Assembly: GCF_002836255.1 (NCBI RefSeq)
Contig: NZ_PJAU01000061.1
Coordinates: 62,001-126,000, forward strand
Direction of reading: 5' to 3'
Source: Colwellia sp. 75C3
GTDB lineage: Bacteria; Pseudomonadota; Gammaproteobacteria; Enterobacterales; Alteromonadaceae
Length of the DNA stretch: 64,000 nt
This document shows positions 18,392 to 26,505 of this stretch, piece by piece (the first letter of the stretch is position 1; each line of letters begins with the position of its first letter). A model generated the notes under the pieces. The model saw nothing but the letters and a program-made list of their open reading frames with translations. It was not told the DNA's origin and searched no databases. Position numbers and translations under genes: made by a program.

Positions 18392-19810
18392 TTAGAACGC
18401 TGCGTTATTTGGAGTTCTTGGGAATGGTATTACGTCACGTACGTTTTGCATGCCTGTTGCATACGCTACTAAACGTTCAAAACCTAAACCGAAACCAGAA
18501 TGAGGCACTGTGCCATAGCGACGTAAATCTCTATACCAACCGTAATCTGCAATATCTAAGCCCATTTCTTCTAAGCGGCTGTCTAATACGTCAAGACGTT
18601 CTTCACGTTGGCTACCACCAATAATCTCACCAATACCTGGTGCTAAAATATCCATAGCTGCAACAGTTTTACCGTCGTCATTTAAACGCATGTAGAAAGA
18701 CTTAATATCTTTAGGGTAGTTTTGTAAAACTACTGGACCGTTAAAATGCTCTTCAGCTAAATAACGTTCATGCTCAGAGTTTAAATCTACACCCCAAGAA
18801 ACTTGGTTTTCAAATTTCTTGCCGCAGTTTTCTAAAATTGTAATAGCGTCAGTGTAATCAAGGCGAACGAAGTCAGTCTCAATTACTGAGTTCAAACGGT
18901 CGATTACTGTTTTATCTACGCGTTGTTGGAAGAAAGCCATATCATCAGCACGTTCGTCTAAAACAGCTTTAAAGACATACTTAAGCATCTCTTCGGCTAA
19001 GTCAGCTGCATCTGATAAGTCAGCAAAAGCGATTTCAGGCTCTACCATCCAAAATTCAGCTAAGTGACGAGTAGTATTAGAATTTTCTGCTCTAAAAGTC
19101 GGTCCGAAAGTATAAACTTTAGATAACGCGTTACAATAAGTCTCTACGTTTAACTGGCCTGATACGGTTAGGAAGGTCTCTTTACCAAAGAAGTCTTGGT
19201 TGTAATCAACTTTGCCTTCATCGTTACGTGGTAAGTTTTCCATATCTAAGGTACTAACACGGAACATCTCGCCAGCGCCTTCACAATCACTACCTGTAAT
19301 AAGTGGTGTGGCGATCCAGAAATAACCTTTACTGTGTAGGAATCTGTGTACTGCTTGCGCTAAACAGTTACGAACACGAGTTACTGCACCACCAATATTG
19401 GTACGTGGACGTAGATGTGCTTGCTCGCGTAAAAATTCTATACTGTGACGCTTAGCAGCCATTGGGTAAGTATCAGGGTCTTCAACAAAGCCTAAAACTT
19501 CTACTTCAGTTGCTTGCACTTCAAATGCTTGACCTTTACCAGGAGATTCAACTAAAACACCTGTTACTTTTACTGAACAGCCAGTGGTCAGTTTAAGCAC
19601 ATCGCTTTCATAATTTTCTAATTCACTAGGCACAATGGCTTGAATAGCATCAAAACATGAACCGTCATGTAATGCTAAAAATGAAATGCCAGCTTTCGAA
19701 TCACGACGTGTTCTGATCCAACCGTGGATGGTAATGCTCTCATTAACAGGGAAGTTACCTGCTAATACATCAGTGATTGATGGCTTACTACCTAAATCTT
19801 TTGTTGTCAT
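18392..19810 (-). CDS. asnS: Asparaginyl-tRNA synthetase
   Basis: A 472-residue class IIb synthetase that charges tRNA-Asn. It shows an N-terminal OB anticodon-binding domain ([26 protein letters not shown]), motif 2 ([26 protein letters not shown]) and C-terminal motif 3 ([34 protein letters not shown]). Length fits the bacterial enzyme. Its start codon lies 28 bp from the decayed recombinase at 19839, so the normal upstream region appears to have been displaced by an inserted element. Confidence 0.97.
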   Translation of the reverse strand: MTTKDLGSKPSITDVLAGNFPVNESITIHGWIRTRRDSKAGISFLALHDGSCFDAIQAIVPSELENYESDVLKLTTGCSVKVTGVLVESPGKGQAFEVQATEVEVLGFVEDPDTYPMAAKRHSIEFLREQAHLRPRTNIGGAVTRVRNCLAQAVHRFLHSKGYFWIATPLITGSDCEGAGEMFRVSTLDMENLPRNDEGKVDYNQDFFGKETFLTVSGQLNVETYCNALSKVYTFGPTFRAENSNTTRHLAEFWMVEPEIAFADLSDAADLAEEMLKYVFKAVLDERADDMAFFQQRVDKTVIDRLNSVIETDFVRLDYTDAITILENCGKKFENQVSWGVDLNSEHERYLAEEHFNGPVVLQNYPKDIKSFYMRLNDDGKTVAAMDILAPGIGEIIGGSQREERLDVLDSRLEEMGLDIADYGWYRDLRRYGTVPHSGFGLGFERLVAYATGMQNVRDVIPFPRTPNNAAF

Positions 19811-19814
19811 ATTC

Positions 19815-19841
19815 TTATATTTTCCAAAGGTGTTAGTTATG
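19815..19841. other. att-like sequence at asnS start (left end of element)
   Basis: The string TTATATTTTCCAAA followed closely by TGTTAGTT and ATG lies between asnS and the decayed recombinase. Closely similar strings occur at 22214-22243 (TTATATATCCAAA then TGTTAGTT and GATG), and TTATATTTCCCAA at 20983-20995 lies just before the intact recombinase. The placement suggests attachment-site copies of the serine-recombinase element. Confidence 0.5.
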
Positions 19842-19981
19842 AAAAAGCCTATTTATATTCGAGGGGTAGTTCTGTAATACAGACAGAACAAAGCGAGGGG
19901 ATTACTCGACAAATCGAAAACGTAAAGACATTCTTAAAAAGTTGTTCGGAGTATATCATTGCTTATGATGTATTTACAGAT
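19839..19981 (+). pseudogene. Truncated, frameshifted copy of the serine recombinase gene
   Basis: The first 140-odd bases align to the 5' end of the intact recombinase at 21007 by eye, for example GAGGGGATTACTCG, AAGACATTCTTAAAAA and GATGTATTTACAGAT. An A is missing from the start-proximal A run, shifting the frame, and similarity stops after 19981. This is the remnant of a related element at the same location. Confidence 0.85.
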
Positions 19982-20085
19982 AGTAAAAACTATTTTGAGG
20001 GGGGAAATTAGTATAAAACTATATTCTAAGTTGGTAATAGATATTTTCGTTTACTGACGCGGAGTTTTTCAAATGGGAGTCAGGA

Positions 20086-20132
20086 CAGTCATAAATTTAT
20101 TACAGTGTTAACACTGTTGACGCTGTCCTTTT
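20086..20132. repeat. Nested inverted repeats inside the element
   Basis: An outer AGGACAG / CTGTCCT pair encloses a palindrome ACAGTGTTAACACTGT, followed by TTTT. It could be a terminator or a recombinase- or regulator-binding site. Confidence 0.5.
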
Positions 20133-20250
20133 AAAACATCTTTACACATAGTTCTTACAATTTGGAACATCATCTAATGTTGATACGCTTACAATACAAA
20201 ATTCACTTATAAAAAGTGTAAATGAAGATTTTGATATACATGAAATTAAT

Positions 20251-20547
20251 ATGTTGACCAGATCAATTATGTTACTAGATGAGTTAGAACACTTCTCTAT
20301 TAGAAGTGGTAGCAATGGAATAGTTAATTTGTTTAATGTTGAGCATAGTGAGCTTGGTGTAGTTTTCAGGGTCGACTTAGGGAATGATACTCTCGTGTTT
20401 TTTTCAGGTAAAACCAATTCCGATTTTAAAGTTGAGTTGTACAACCATGTGGCTAAGAAAACAATTATTCAGCGTAGATTTAATTCAGCAGAAGCTACAA
20501 TAAAAGATGCCTTAACTATTCTTACTAATAGCATCTTATCTGATTAA
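20251..20547 (+). CDS. Unknown 98-aa protein, possibly 5'-truncated
   Basis: The sequence looks protein-like (SIMLLDELEHFSIRSGSNGIVNLFNVEHSELGVVFRVDLG) but I recognise no family. The frame stays open for another 99 bases upstream, to a stop at 20149, and reads plausibly (NSLIKSVNEDFDIHEIN), yet contains no ATG, GTG or TTG before 20251 and no ribosome binding site at 20251. Either translation begins at 20251 or the gene lost its true start. It is followed 41 bp later by the candidate nuclease. Confidence 0.5.
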   Translation: MLTRSIMLLDELEHFSIRSGSNGIVNLFNVEHSELGVVFRVDLGNDTLVFFSGKTNSDFKVELYNHVAKKTIIQRRFNSAEATIKDALTILTNSILSD

Positions 20548-20588
20548 GTTATTGTATTACCGAAAGTAATAAACGATAGGAAGTCCAA

Positions 20589-20963
20589 ATGTTTAATGAA
20601 GTCAGTTACAGCGACATGAACAGTAAGCAAAAAGAGAATTACAACTTCGCTCAAATTAACGCTAGGTTGGTAGGTTTTGGTTTCGAGTGTAGTTGGTTAA
20701 ACAATGACTACTTAGGAGCTGACTTCATTGCAGTTGGTTCTCAGGGAGTGCTACAAGTTCAACTTAAAAGTAGGGTCACATGTGAGCAAAAGTATAGTAA
20801 AGAATTGATCATCACTTGGATTGAATCAGATGGAACTATCTACTTTGTTCCTCATGGTATCTTATGGGACTTAATGGCTAGTAGATATGATTTTACAAAA
20901 GGATGGTCAATTGCGAACACCCCTAAATGGTTACGTGATGCATTAGCTGAATATAGGCTTTAA
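20589..20963 (+). CDS. Candidate PD-(D/E)XK nuclease-like protein
   Basis: A 124-residue protein. An N-terminal helix (KQKENYNFAQINARLVGFGFE) is followed by YLGADFIAVGSQGVLQVQLKSR, which fits a restriction-endonuclease core with Asp in GAD and a Q-x-K in the ExK position. The C-terminal part is rich in Trp and aromatic residues. AGGAAG is well spaced before the ATG. It sits between the unknown 98-aa gene and the serine recombinase as cargo of the small element. Assignment rests on motif pattern only. Confidence 0.55.
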   Translation: MFNEVSYSDMNSKQKENYNFAQINARLVGFGFECSWLNNDYLGADFIAVGSQGVLQVQLKSRVTCEQKYSKELIITWIESDGTIYFVPHGILWDLMASRYDFTKGWSIANTPKWLRDALAEYRL

Positions 20964-20977
20964 ACATCAATATTCGT

Positions 20978-21002
20978 ATTATTATATTTCCCAATAAGTA
21001 CC
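20978..21002. other. Second att-like sequence, before intact recombinase
   Basis: ATTATTATATTTCCCAA at 20979-20995 matches ATTCTTATATTTTCCAA at 19811-19827 in 15 of 17 bases by eye, ending 11 bases before the recombinase start. The recombinase-proximal location is the usual place for a phage-type attachment site. Confidence 0.4.
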
Positions 21003-21006
21003 CTTT

Positions 21007-22053
21007 ATGAAAAAAGCCTATCTTTATTCGAGAGTAAGTACCGTAACTCAGTCAGAACAAGGTGAGGGGATTACTCGGCAAATCGACAATGCTAAGACAT
21101 TCTTAAAAAATTACCCTGAATACATCATTGCTAATGATGTATTTACAGATGCCGCAAGTGGTTTTTCCGGTGCTAATTTAGAAGAAAATGCGGGACTTGG
21201 GAGCTTTATTAAAGCGGCAGAGCGAGGTGATATACCTAAAGGGTCATTACTTGTGATTGAGAGTCCCGATCGCTTATCTAGGTTAGGTATCAAGAAAGGT
21301 CAGAGAATATTTGATCGAATAATGGAATGCGGTATTGATATTGCTTTAGTTCGCTTCGGAATAATTCTAAAACATGATGATGAAAATGACTCCACTGGTT
21401 CTTTAATCGTAGCGGTTGGTCTTTATCTTGGTAACTTGGAGAGTCAACAGAAAAGCGAACGCATCAATTTTTCATTACAAAAGAAGAAAGTTGTCGCTGC
21501 TGGTGGCGAGAAATACTCAGGTAGATCGCCAGCTTGGTTAAAGCTATCTAAAGATAGAATGAACTTCGAACTAGTACCAGATAACGTCGAAGCAGTGCGT
21601 CTAATGTTCAATCTGAGAGCCACTGGTTCATCATTCGGACAAATAGAAGCTGAATTAAACAAGCGCAAGATAAAGCCATTCACGAGTAAGGCTTTAAGAT
21701 GGTACGAGGCTAGTATAAGTAAAATACTTCATTACAGGCAGGTACTTGGAGAGCAGCAATTCTATAAGATTGATAAAGATGCTGACATGATATTAACAAC
21801 ACTAGCAGCCGTTGCAACGATGCAGCGTGAGCAGCTGTTAGAAAAGCAACAAATTGGTATAGCCACAGCTAAAGCAGAAGGTAAATATAAAGGTCGTGTA
21901 CGGTCCCAGAAGACTATTGATAAGTGTATTAAGGCACTTGAGTATATCGATAAGGATTTGTCAAAAGAAGCCGCTGAAAAGGCTGCTTGCGTTGGTGTAG
22001 CAACACTATACAGGTACATTAATGAACAAGCTGCTGCAGTGGTTGTGAATTAA
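21007..22053 (+). CDS. Serine site-specific recombinase
   Basis: A 348-residue recombinase. The N-terminal resolvase domain (1-150) has AYLYSRVSTVTQSEQGEGITRQ with the nucleophilic Ser in YSRVST, and LLVIESPDRLSRLG. A middle 'recombinase' domain (about 155-250) follows, ending ASISKILHYRQVLGEQQF. Unusually, the C-terminus (about 270-345: REQLLEKQQIGIATAKAEGKYKGR, then VGVATLYRYINEQ) resembles the E-helix plus HTH tail of small Tn3/Hin-type resolvases rather than a zinc-ribbon domain. It probably mobilises the local element. Confidence 0.88.
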   Translation: MKKAYLYSRVSTVTQSEQGEGITRQIDNAKTFLKNYPEYIIANDVFTDAASGFSGANLEENAGLGSFIKAAERGDIPKGSLLVIESPDRLSRLGIKKGQRIFDRIMECGIDIALVRFGIILKHDDENDSTGSLIVAVGLYLGNLESQQKSERINFSLQKKKVVAAGGEKYSGRSPAWLKLSKDRMNFELVPDNVEAVRLMFNLRATGSSFGQIEAELNKRKIKPFTSKALRWYEASISKILHYRQVLGEQQFYKIDKDADMILTTLAAVATMQREQLLEKQQIGIATAKAEGKYKGRVRSQKTIDKCIKALEYIDKDLSKEAAEKAACVGVATLYRYINEQAAAVVVN

Positions 22054-22213
22054 AGTTACTTCAGGCCTTATAACTATATGAATACATCGTATTCGGCATA
22101 TACATCATTAGACCAAGCAATGATTAGTTTAAGTAAAATATAATAGATAATATAGCTTTGAAGCGCTATATATATAATGGATAGGTGAATGTCTAGTGTG
22201 GAATTCGATTCGG

Positions 22214-22243
22214 TTATATATCCAAAAAAACTGTTAGTTGATG
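22214..22243. other. att-like sequence (right end of element)
   Basis: TTATATATCCAAA, seven bases, TGTTAGTTGATG: the same order of blocks as the asnS-proximal sequence at 19815-19841. It lies 160 bp after the recombinase and would bound an element of about 2.4 kb. Confidence 0.5.
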
Positions 22244-22335
22244 TCGTCATGATATAGCCAAAGCTAACGACGACTATTCATGAGAAGACCCATCATGCCA
22301 GTATTATGAAACTAAATATTTAATAACTACAAAGT

Positions 22336-22797
22336 CTATCTATTAGCTAGTTTCAATACAGTTCTACCTAGCAATATCTCTAAGTCTTGGTATGCATCAT
22401 CACCAAGTTTAGAAGTGATCAAAGCAATTAACCTATTAAGTCCTGCTACGGCTAAAGGGCTTACTTTAGTATCATCGGTAGCTGTTCGTATTAACATTGT
22501 TATTATGTACCTGAATTTATCATCATCTATCGATGTATCCCATGACTTAACGAACTCTGCTCTACTATCTAACGACAACTTGCTTAGTATGTACGGAAAT
22601 ACTTTGCCAGCCAGTGCTTTAGAAAAATCATTACTTGTCTTGAAGTAACCTTGTATAGTTGAACGTCTAAAACCTGATGCCTCCGCTATAGTACCGTAAG
22701 TCAAATAGTCCCAGCCTTTATCAAAAAACATTTGAAGTATTATATCGTTCAATACTTCTCTTCGTTCCTCATATTCTTTATTTGTAATTCTTGGCAT
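22336..22797 (-). CDS. TetR-like transcriptional regulator
   Basis: A 153-residue protein with an N-terminal TetR HTH (EVLNDIILQMFFDKGWDYLTYGTIAEASGFRRSTIQGYF) and a short helical C-terminal domain, smaller than the usual 190-220 residues. AGGAG lies five bases before the ATG. It stands alone between the recombinase element and csrA. Target genes cannot be read from sequence. Confidence 0.75.
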   Translation of the reverse strand: MPRITNKEYEERREVLNDIILQMFFDKGWDYLTYGTIAEASGFRRSTIQGYFKTSNDFSKALAGKVFPYILSKLSLDSRAEFVKSWDTSIDDDKFRYIITMLIRTATDDTKVSPLAVAGLNRLIALITSKLGDDAYQDLEILLGRTVLKLANR

Positions 22798-23245
22798 TTA
22801 TACTCCTGTTGAAGCCTATTATACACAATTTTAATGAACCTTAAAAACAAGAAAAAATTTTAAAAACAATACTAAAAAGCACTTAAGCTCTTTATGTAAC
22901 ATAGCACTATAACAGCATATTGTTAGCATAAGTTTAAGCGTTGACAATTTGAAACACAGATATTAAAAAACTGTTCAAATACAATTTACATGACCAACTT
23001 GTAGTGCTAAAGCAAGATATATAATTAGTTGATGTTTATCCGAAAGTGTTTGTGTTTACGCAATATGCTATTAACTATTTGGCAAGATAATGGCGAGTGT
23101 AATAGCTAATGAATTTAACGGAGTTTATTTGATACTTATTCTGCAAGAATATGAATGATGAGCTTGTTAGTAAAGTGAAGGAGTGTAGAAATACTAGAGA
23201 TTGGAAGAAGGGATAAATACTGAGTGCGACTATTGCAGCGCTAAA
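22798..23245. other. AT-rich gene-free region
   Basis: No coding frame is supported. It contains the TetR-like gene's upstream region at the left and the 15-mer at 23033-23047 that also occurs at 7997-8011. Nothing else recognised. Confidence 0.5.
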
Positions 23246-23446
23246 TTAGCCATCACCCTCAACATTATCACTTGATTTATTAAGCTCTGTCTGAATTTTA
23301 TTAAATATCTCTTCACGATGGACAGCTATATCGTTAGGTGCGTTTATACCTATACGAACTTGGCTACCTTTTACACCTAACACAGTAATGGTGACATCAT
23401 CACCAATCATTAATGTTTCGCCTACTTTTCTAGTTAAGATAAGCAT
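23246..23446 (-). CDS. csrA: CsrA-family carbon storage regulator (accessory copy)
   Basis: A 66-residue RNA-binding dimer protein: [52 protein letters not shown]. The RNA-contacting Leu4/Arg6 start and VAVHREEI-type motif (here IAVHREEI, Arg44 region) are intact. CsrA binds GGA-containing hairpins in leaders and represses or activates translation. The ribosome binding site AAGGAAG itself contains GGA, as in autoregulated csrA genes. It is not next to alaS as the usual chromosomal copy is, but downstream of an adhesin gene, so it is probably a second copy. Confidence 0.92.
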   Translation of the reverse strand: MLILTRKVGETLMIGDDVTITVLGVKGSQVRIGINAPNDIAVHREEIFNKIQTELNKSSDNVEGDG

Positions 23447-23485
23447 GAGACTTCCTTAAGTTTTTCTAGGTATTTAAAATGTGTC

Positions 23486-23509
23486 GGTGGTGAACGAATG
23501 TCCACCACC
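23486..23509. promoter_or_regulatory. Hairpin in adhesin-csrA intergenic leader
   Basis: GGTGGTG (23486-23492) pairs with CACCACC (23503-23509). On the plus strand a T run follows; on the minus strand, where the genes lie, there is none, and the loop start forms GGA with the closing G. It could be a CsrA-binding hairpin or an RNA processing site in the csrA leader. Confidence 0.45.
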
Positions 23510-23510
23510 T

Positions 23511-23535
23511 TTTTACTTTTACTTTTACTTTTACT
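23511..23535. repeat. Hexamer TTTTAC repeat, about four copies
   Basis: A TTTTAC tandem run abuts the adhesin stop codon (minus strand) and the adjacent hairpin. Length variation here would change only the intergenic spacing. Confidence 0.7.
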
Positions 23536-24489
23536 TAGAACTGGAACTGAACACCAGCACCTGAAGATACTTCAGAGTGATCACCAGTAGTTACGTTCAT
23601 TGTCATTGATGCTGACCAGCTTTCAGTAAAGGCGTGTGCAATACCTACAGCTACAGCGCCTTCATCACCAGCGTAACCCATACCTAAACCAATAGACGTT
23701 TTACCAGCACCTGATAAGAATGGACGAGCATTGTTAATAGCATGTGTAGAAGCCATTACAGAGTCCATTTTAGTGTCTAACTCTTCAATCTCAGCAGTTA
23801 GCATATCTTGGTACTGGTCGTTGAAGTTAAACTCAGGAGCAGGAATTACTGGGTTAGTATCTTTCTGGTTACTGTTTTTAGCTTCTTCAATACGTGCAGC
23901 TAACTTAGCTGAGCCTTGGTTTTTGAACTCAGCCATACGTTCTTTAGCTGTATCACCGTTATCATGACGTGGTTCAGTTGGGATGTTGCTTGCGAACTTG
24001 TCACGTATTTCAGCTTTCTTTTCAGCAATCCAGTCAGGAGCGCCAACAACAGGAGGTAAACCACCAGTAGGAGGAGTAGGTAATTTATTACCTAATTTCT
24101 CTTTTATTTCTGCTTTCTTTTCAGCTACCCATTGACCACGAGTAGGAACTTCAGGAGCTGGTTCCGCAGGTGGTAATACCACCTCAATTGGGTCAATACC
24201 AAAGCCTGGGTCGATAGGACTAACGTTAGGTAGTTTAGACTTTATTTGATTCGCTATATTCGCTTTACGTTCATTAACCTCAGACTCAGTTAGTTGACGT
24301 GCATGCTCATTACCTTGGCCATCTTTAAATGTAATGATGTAATCACCGTTAGCATTCTCGTATATTTCAGCATCTTTACCTTGGCGTGCCATGAATGAAT
24401 TAAAAGCTGCTGCTTTCTGATCATTAGTTGCATCTGGAACTGGCTTAACAATCACATCAATTGGGTCAATACCAAAGCCTGGGTCGATA

Positions 24490-24746
24490 GGGTTAACGCT
24501 GTGTTCACGGTTATCATTGATAGCTTTACCTAGTGCATCTTTAAATTGCTTTTGGTTGCCTTCATTTAACTCAACTGGAGCTGTACCTTCTTGATATAAT
24601 GTCCATTCACCAGACATAGGGTCTTTCTGAATGAATGAATTACTGCCATTATTTTCCATTGCTTTGTTAAAAGCCGATACTTTAACGTCAGTAGAGAACT
24701 TAAGACGCTCACCTGGTTCAAGGATTGGAGTAGGTATTCCATCTTC
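24490..24746 (-). repeat. Intragenic adhesin repeat, in-frame copy
   Basis: Nearly identical to 24811-25063 (one substitution seen) except for one extra GAAT unit. The near identity implies a recent duplication and gives a template for repair of the frameshift by recombination. Confidence 0.9.
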
Positions 24747-24810
24747 CCCAAGAATTGGGTCAATACCAAAGCCAGGGTCGATAGGGTCAATACCAAAGCC
24801 TGGATCAATA

Positions 24811-25063
24811 GGGTTAACGCTGTGTTCGCGGTTATCATTGATAGCTTTACCTAGTGCATCTTTAAATTGCTTTTGGTTGCCTTCATTTAACTCAACTGGA
24901 GCTGTACCTTCTTGATATAATGTCCATTCACCAGACATAGGGTCTTTCTGAATGAATTACTGCCATTATTTTCCATTGCTTTGTTAAAAGCCGATACTTT
25001 AACGTCAGTAGAGAACTTAAGACGCTCACCTGGTTCAAGGATTGGAGTAGGTATTCCATCTTC
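24811..25063 (-). repeat. Intragenic adhesin repeat, frameshifted copy
   Basis: First copy in transcription order, shorter than its partner by four bases at 24950-24957, which closes the adhesin frame. Confidence 0.9.
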
Positions 25064-25153
25064 TGCCGCTACGTTTAAAGAAGCTAATACAGTTAATGCT
25101 ACGATTGATTTTCTAAAGTTCATTGGGATATTTCCTAATTAATTAAATTTTAT

Positions 25154-25165
25154 GTACGATGTACG
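25154..25165 (-). promoter_or_regulatory. 12-mer operator-like site before adhesin
   Basis: GTACGATGTACG, 31 bases from the adhesin ATG. On the minus strand it is followed directly by ATAAAAT, a -10-like element. A half site CGTACG lies at 25175-25180. An identical 12-mer precedes the neighbouring small gene. Confidence 0.6.
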
Positions 25166-25169
25166 ATAT

Positions 25170-25364
25170 CTAGACGTACGAAATTTTTTCTGAATAGACC
25201 TTGACGATTCTTTGTATCCTAGTGGATGATGAGAATCGTATGCCCTTTCTGATTTTTATCTGCGCGGCTTGAAACAAGTCCGTCTTACTGAAATCAGATA
25301 ACTGGATAAACTCGCTACCATCTAGGCTTAAAGTTGTAGCTCCCTTGTTTTTCTCAATGCTCAA
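25170..25364 (-). CDS. Small hypothetical protein upstream of adhesin
   Basis: A 64-residue basic protein (SIEKNKGATTLSLDGSEFIQLSDFSKTDLFQAAQIKIRKGIRF) starting at TTG 25364 with AGGGGG six bases before it. No family recognised. A DNA-binding regulator is possible given its basic C-terminal half and the matched 12-mers before it and before the adhesin, but no helix-turn-helix is clear. Confidence 0.5.
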   Translation of the reverse strand: MSIEKNKGATTLSLDGSEFIQLSDFSKTDLFQAAQIKIRKGIRFSSSTRIQRIVKVYSEKISYV

Positions 25365-25397
25365 GATAACCCCCTGAATTTCAATGAGACTATTATC

Positions 25398-25409
25398 GTA
25401 CGATGTACG
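25398..25409 (-). promoter_or_regulatory. 12-mer operator-like site before 64-aa gene
   Basis: An exact copy of GTACGATGTACG, 34 bases from the TTG start of the small gene; on the minus strand it abuts GATAAT, a good -10 match. Same geometry as the copy before the adhesin. Confidence 0.6.
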
Positions 25410-26015
25410 GTATTAATCTATGGTGTTTTGGTAATGATTAGTAAGGTTTTGTAATAATTTGTTGATCAGGAATGTTCGTTCAAGGGAAGAGGTTTGAGCT
25501 ACTCTAGTGGAGTTCATTCTCTTAGCTAATTAGCAGCTTTGTTTTTATCAATCTAGCTCAGGTATCTTCACCCCATGAAATGTAGACCCCATAGAAGCTC
25601 ACATAATTAGATTGAATATAAGCTTGAAATACCCAGTACTTAGCGATGGTATTGCAGTATTTTAACTTGTAGGGGAGGTACTAGGACAATACAATGGGGT
25701 ATAGAAATAGAGTTTTTAGCTTACAGGAAATAGTGTGAATAATGAATTAGCATCATTTATGTTAGGTACTAACTAATCAATAACATCAGTAATTGATATA
25801 ACCGACATTTAATGACCTCTTATTCTTATGAAATTGATTGAAAATTGCTTTATAGCCAGTGAAAAATTCGATCCCATTCACGTAAAACGTGCAGATAAAT
25901 TTAATCTCACCACTAATATGCTAAAAATGGATGATATGTTACCGTGACAAGGCGTAAATGCAATGCTTAATTGCACTGAAAAATGACAAATAGCGTCCAA
26001 TAGCAATAAATAACC
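25410..26015. other. Gene-poor region with a 39-codon open frame
   Basis: The only protein-like frame is 25828-25947, which begins MKLIENCFIASEKFDPIHVK. It may be a truncated gene start; I cannot name its family. The rest holds nothing I can support. Confidence 0.4.
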
Positions 26016-26039
26016 TTGAAATGGATGAAAACGACGGTA

Positions 26040-26429
26040 ATGACACAACAGAGTGAACAACATAATAAGGGACAGCGAAGAGTCGAGCGGAGAAAAACTA
26101 GTGATGTTTGGCGTTATATTCAAACATCACTGGCTGTAACGAGTTGGTTGCTTTTTTTAATCGCGCTAGTGATGTCTTATTATGCTGCGCCTGATAAAGA
26201 TTATGGGGTGTTACGGTATTATGACGTTGAAATTCGCCAATTTTGGTTAACCCCATTAACTGGGTATCTCTATATTCTGTTATGGCTAAGTGCATTGGGC
26301 AGTTATTTAGCTCTCATTACAGACAAATACCGCAGTCGCCGCCGTAATGATAATCCCCACTTTAATTTGATGTTCTTATTGGGCGTTAATCTGTTTTGGC
26401 TAGTGTATATACTAGTCAAGGCACAATAA
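26040..26429 (+). CDS. Three-TM membrane protein, unknown function
   Basis: About 129 residues from ATG 26040 (ATG 26025 and TTG 26016 are also in frame; none has a strong ribosome binding site). A charged N-terminus (RRVERRKTSDVWRYIQ) precedes three hydrophobic segments: LAVTSWLLFLIALVMSYYA, LTGYLYILLWLSALGSYLALI and FNLMFLLGVNLFWLVYILV. I recognise it only as a conserved hypothetical type in this group of bacteria. Confidence 0.7.
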   Translation: MTQQSEQHNKGQRRVERRKTSDVWRYIQTSLAVTSWLLFLIALVMSYYAAPDKDYGVLRYYDVEIRQFWLTPLTGYLYILLWLSALGSYLALITDKYRSRRRNDNPHFNLMFLLGVNLFWLVYILVKAQ

Positions 26430-26505
26430 GCGACATTTAGATCCATGACCGTAAGTTATATTAGAGCAGCTATCACACAATCAACCAACGTATTTAGCAA
26501 GTCGA

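Larger units (their letters stand above)
23535..25123 (-). pseudogene. YadA-type trimeric autotransporter adhesin, frameshifted (phase-off)
   Basis: The ATG at 25123 starts a signal peptide (MNFRKSIVALTVLASLNVAA) and a repeat region, but the frame ends after 78 residues. The remaining 467 codons, from an internal Met at 24938 to 23535, continue the same protein: NPIDPGFGIDPI repeats, two AEKKAEI(K/R) segments, a coiled-coil stalk (LTAEIEELDTKMDSVMASTHAINNARPFL) and a C-terminal YadA anchor ending VQFQF. The break is a 4-bp deficit: GAAT x2 at 24950-24957 against x3 at 24629-24640 in the duplicated, in-frame copy. Gain of one unit would restore a full-length adhesin. AGGAAA precedes the ATG. 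Confidence 0.88.

Noticed and set aside
20142-20444. Minus-strand 100-residue frame in the element
   Set aside because: It overlaps the more protein-like plus-strand gene and is rich in Ser/Leu low-complexity, typical of a shadow frame.
24566-24838. 90-residue minus-strand frame within the adhesin repeat
   Set aside because: It is the alternate frame of the duplicated adhesin segment, Leu/Gln-rich and without a ribosome site.
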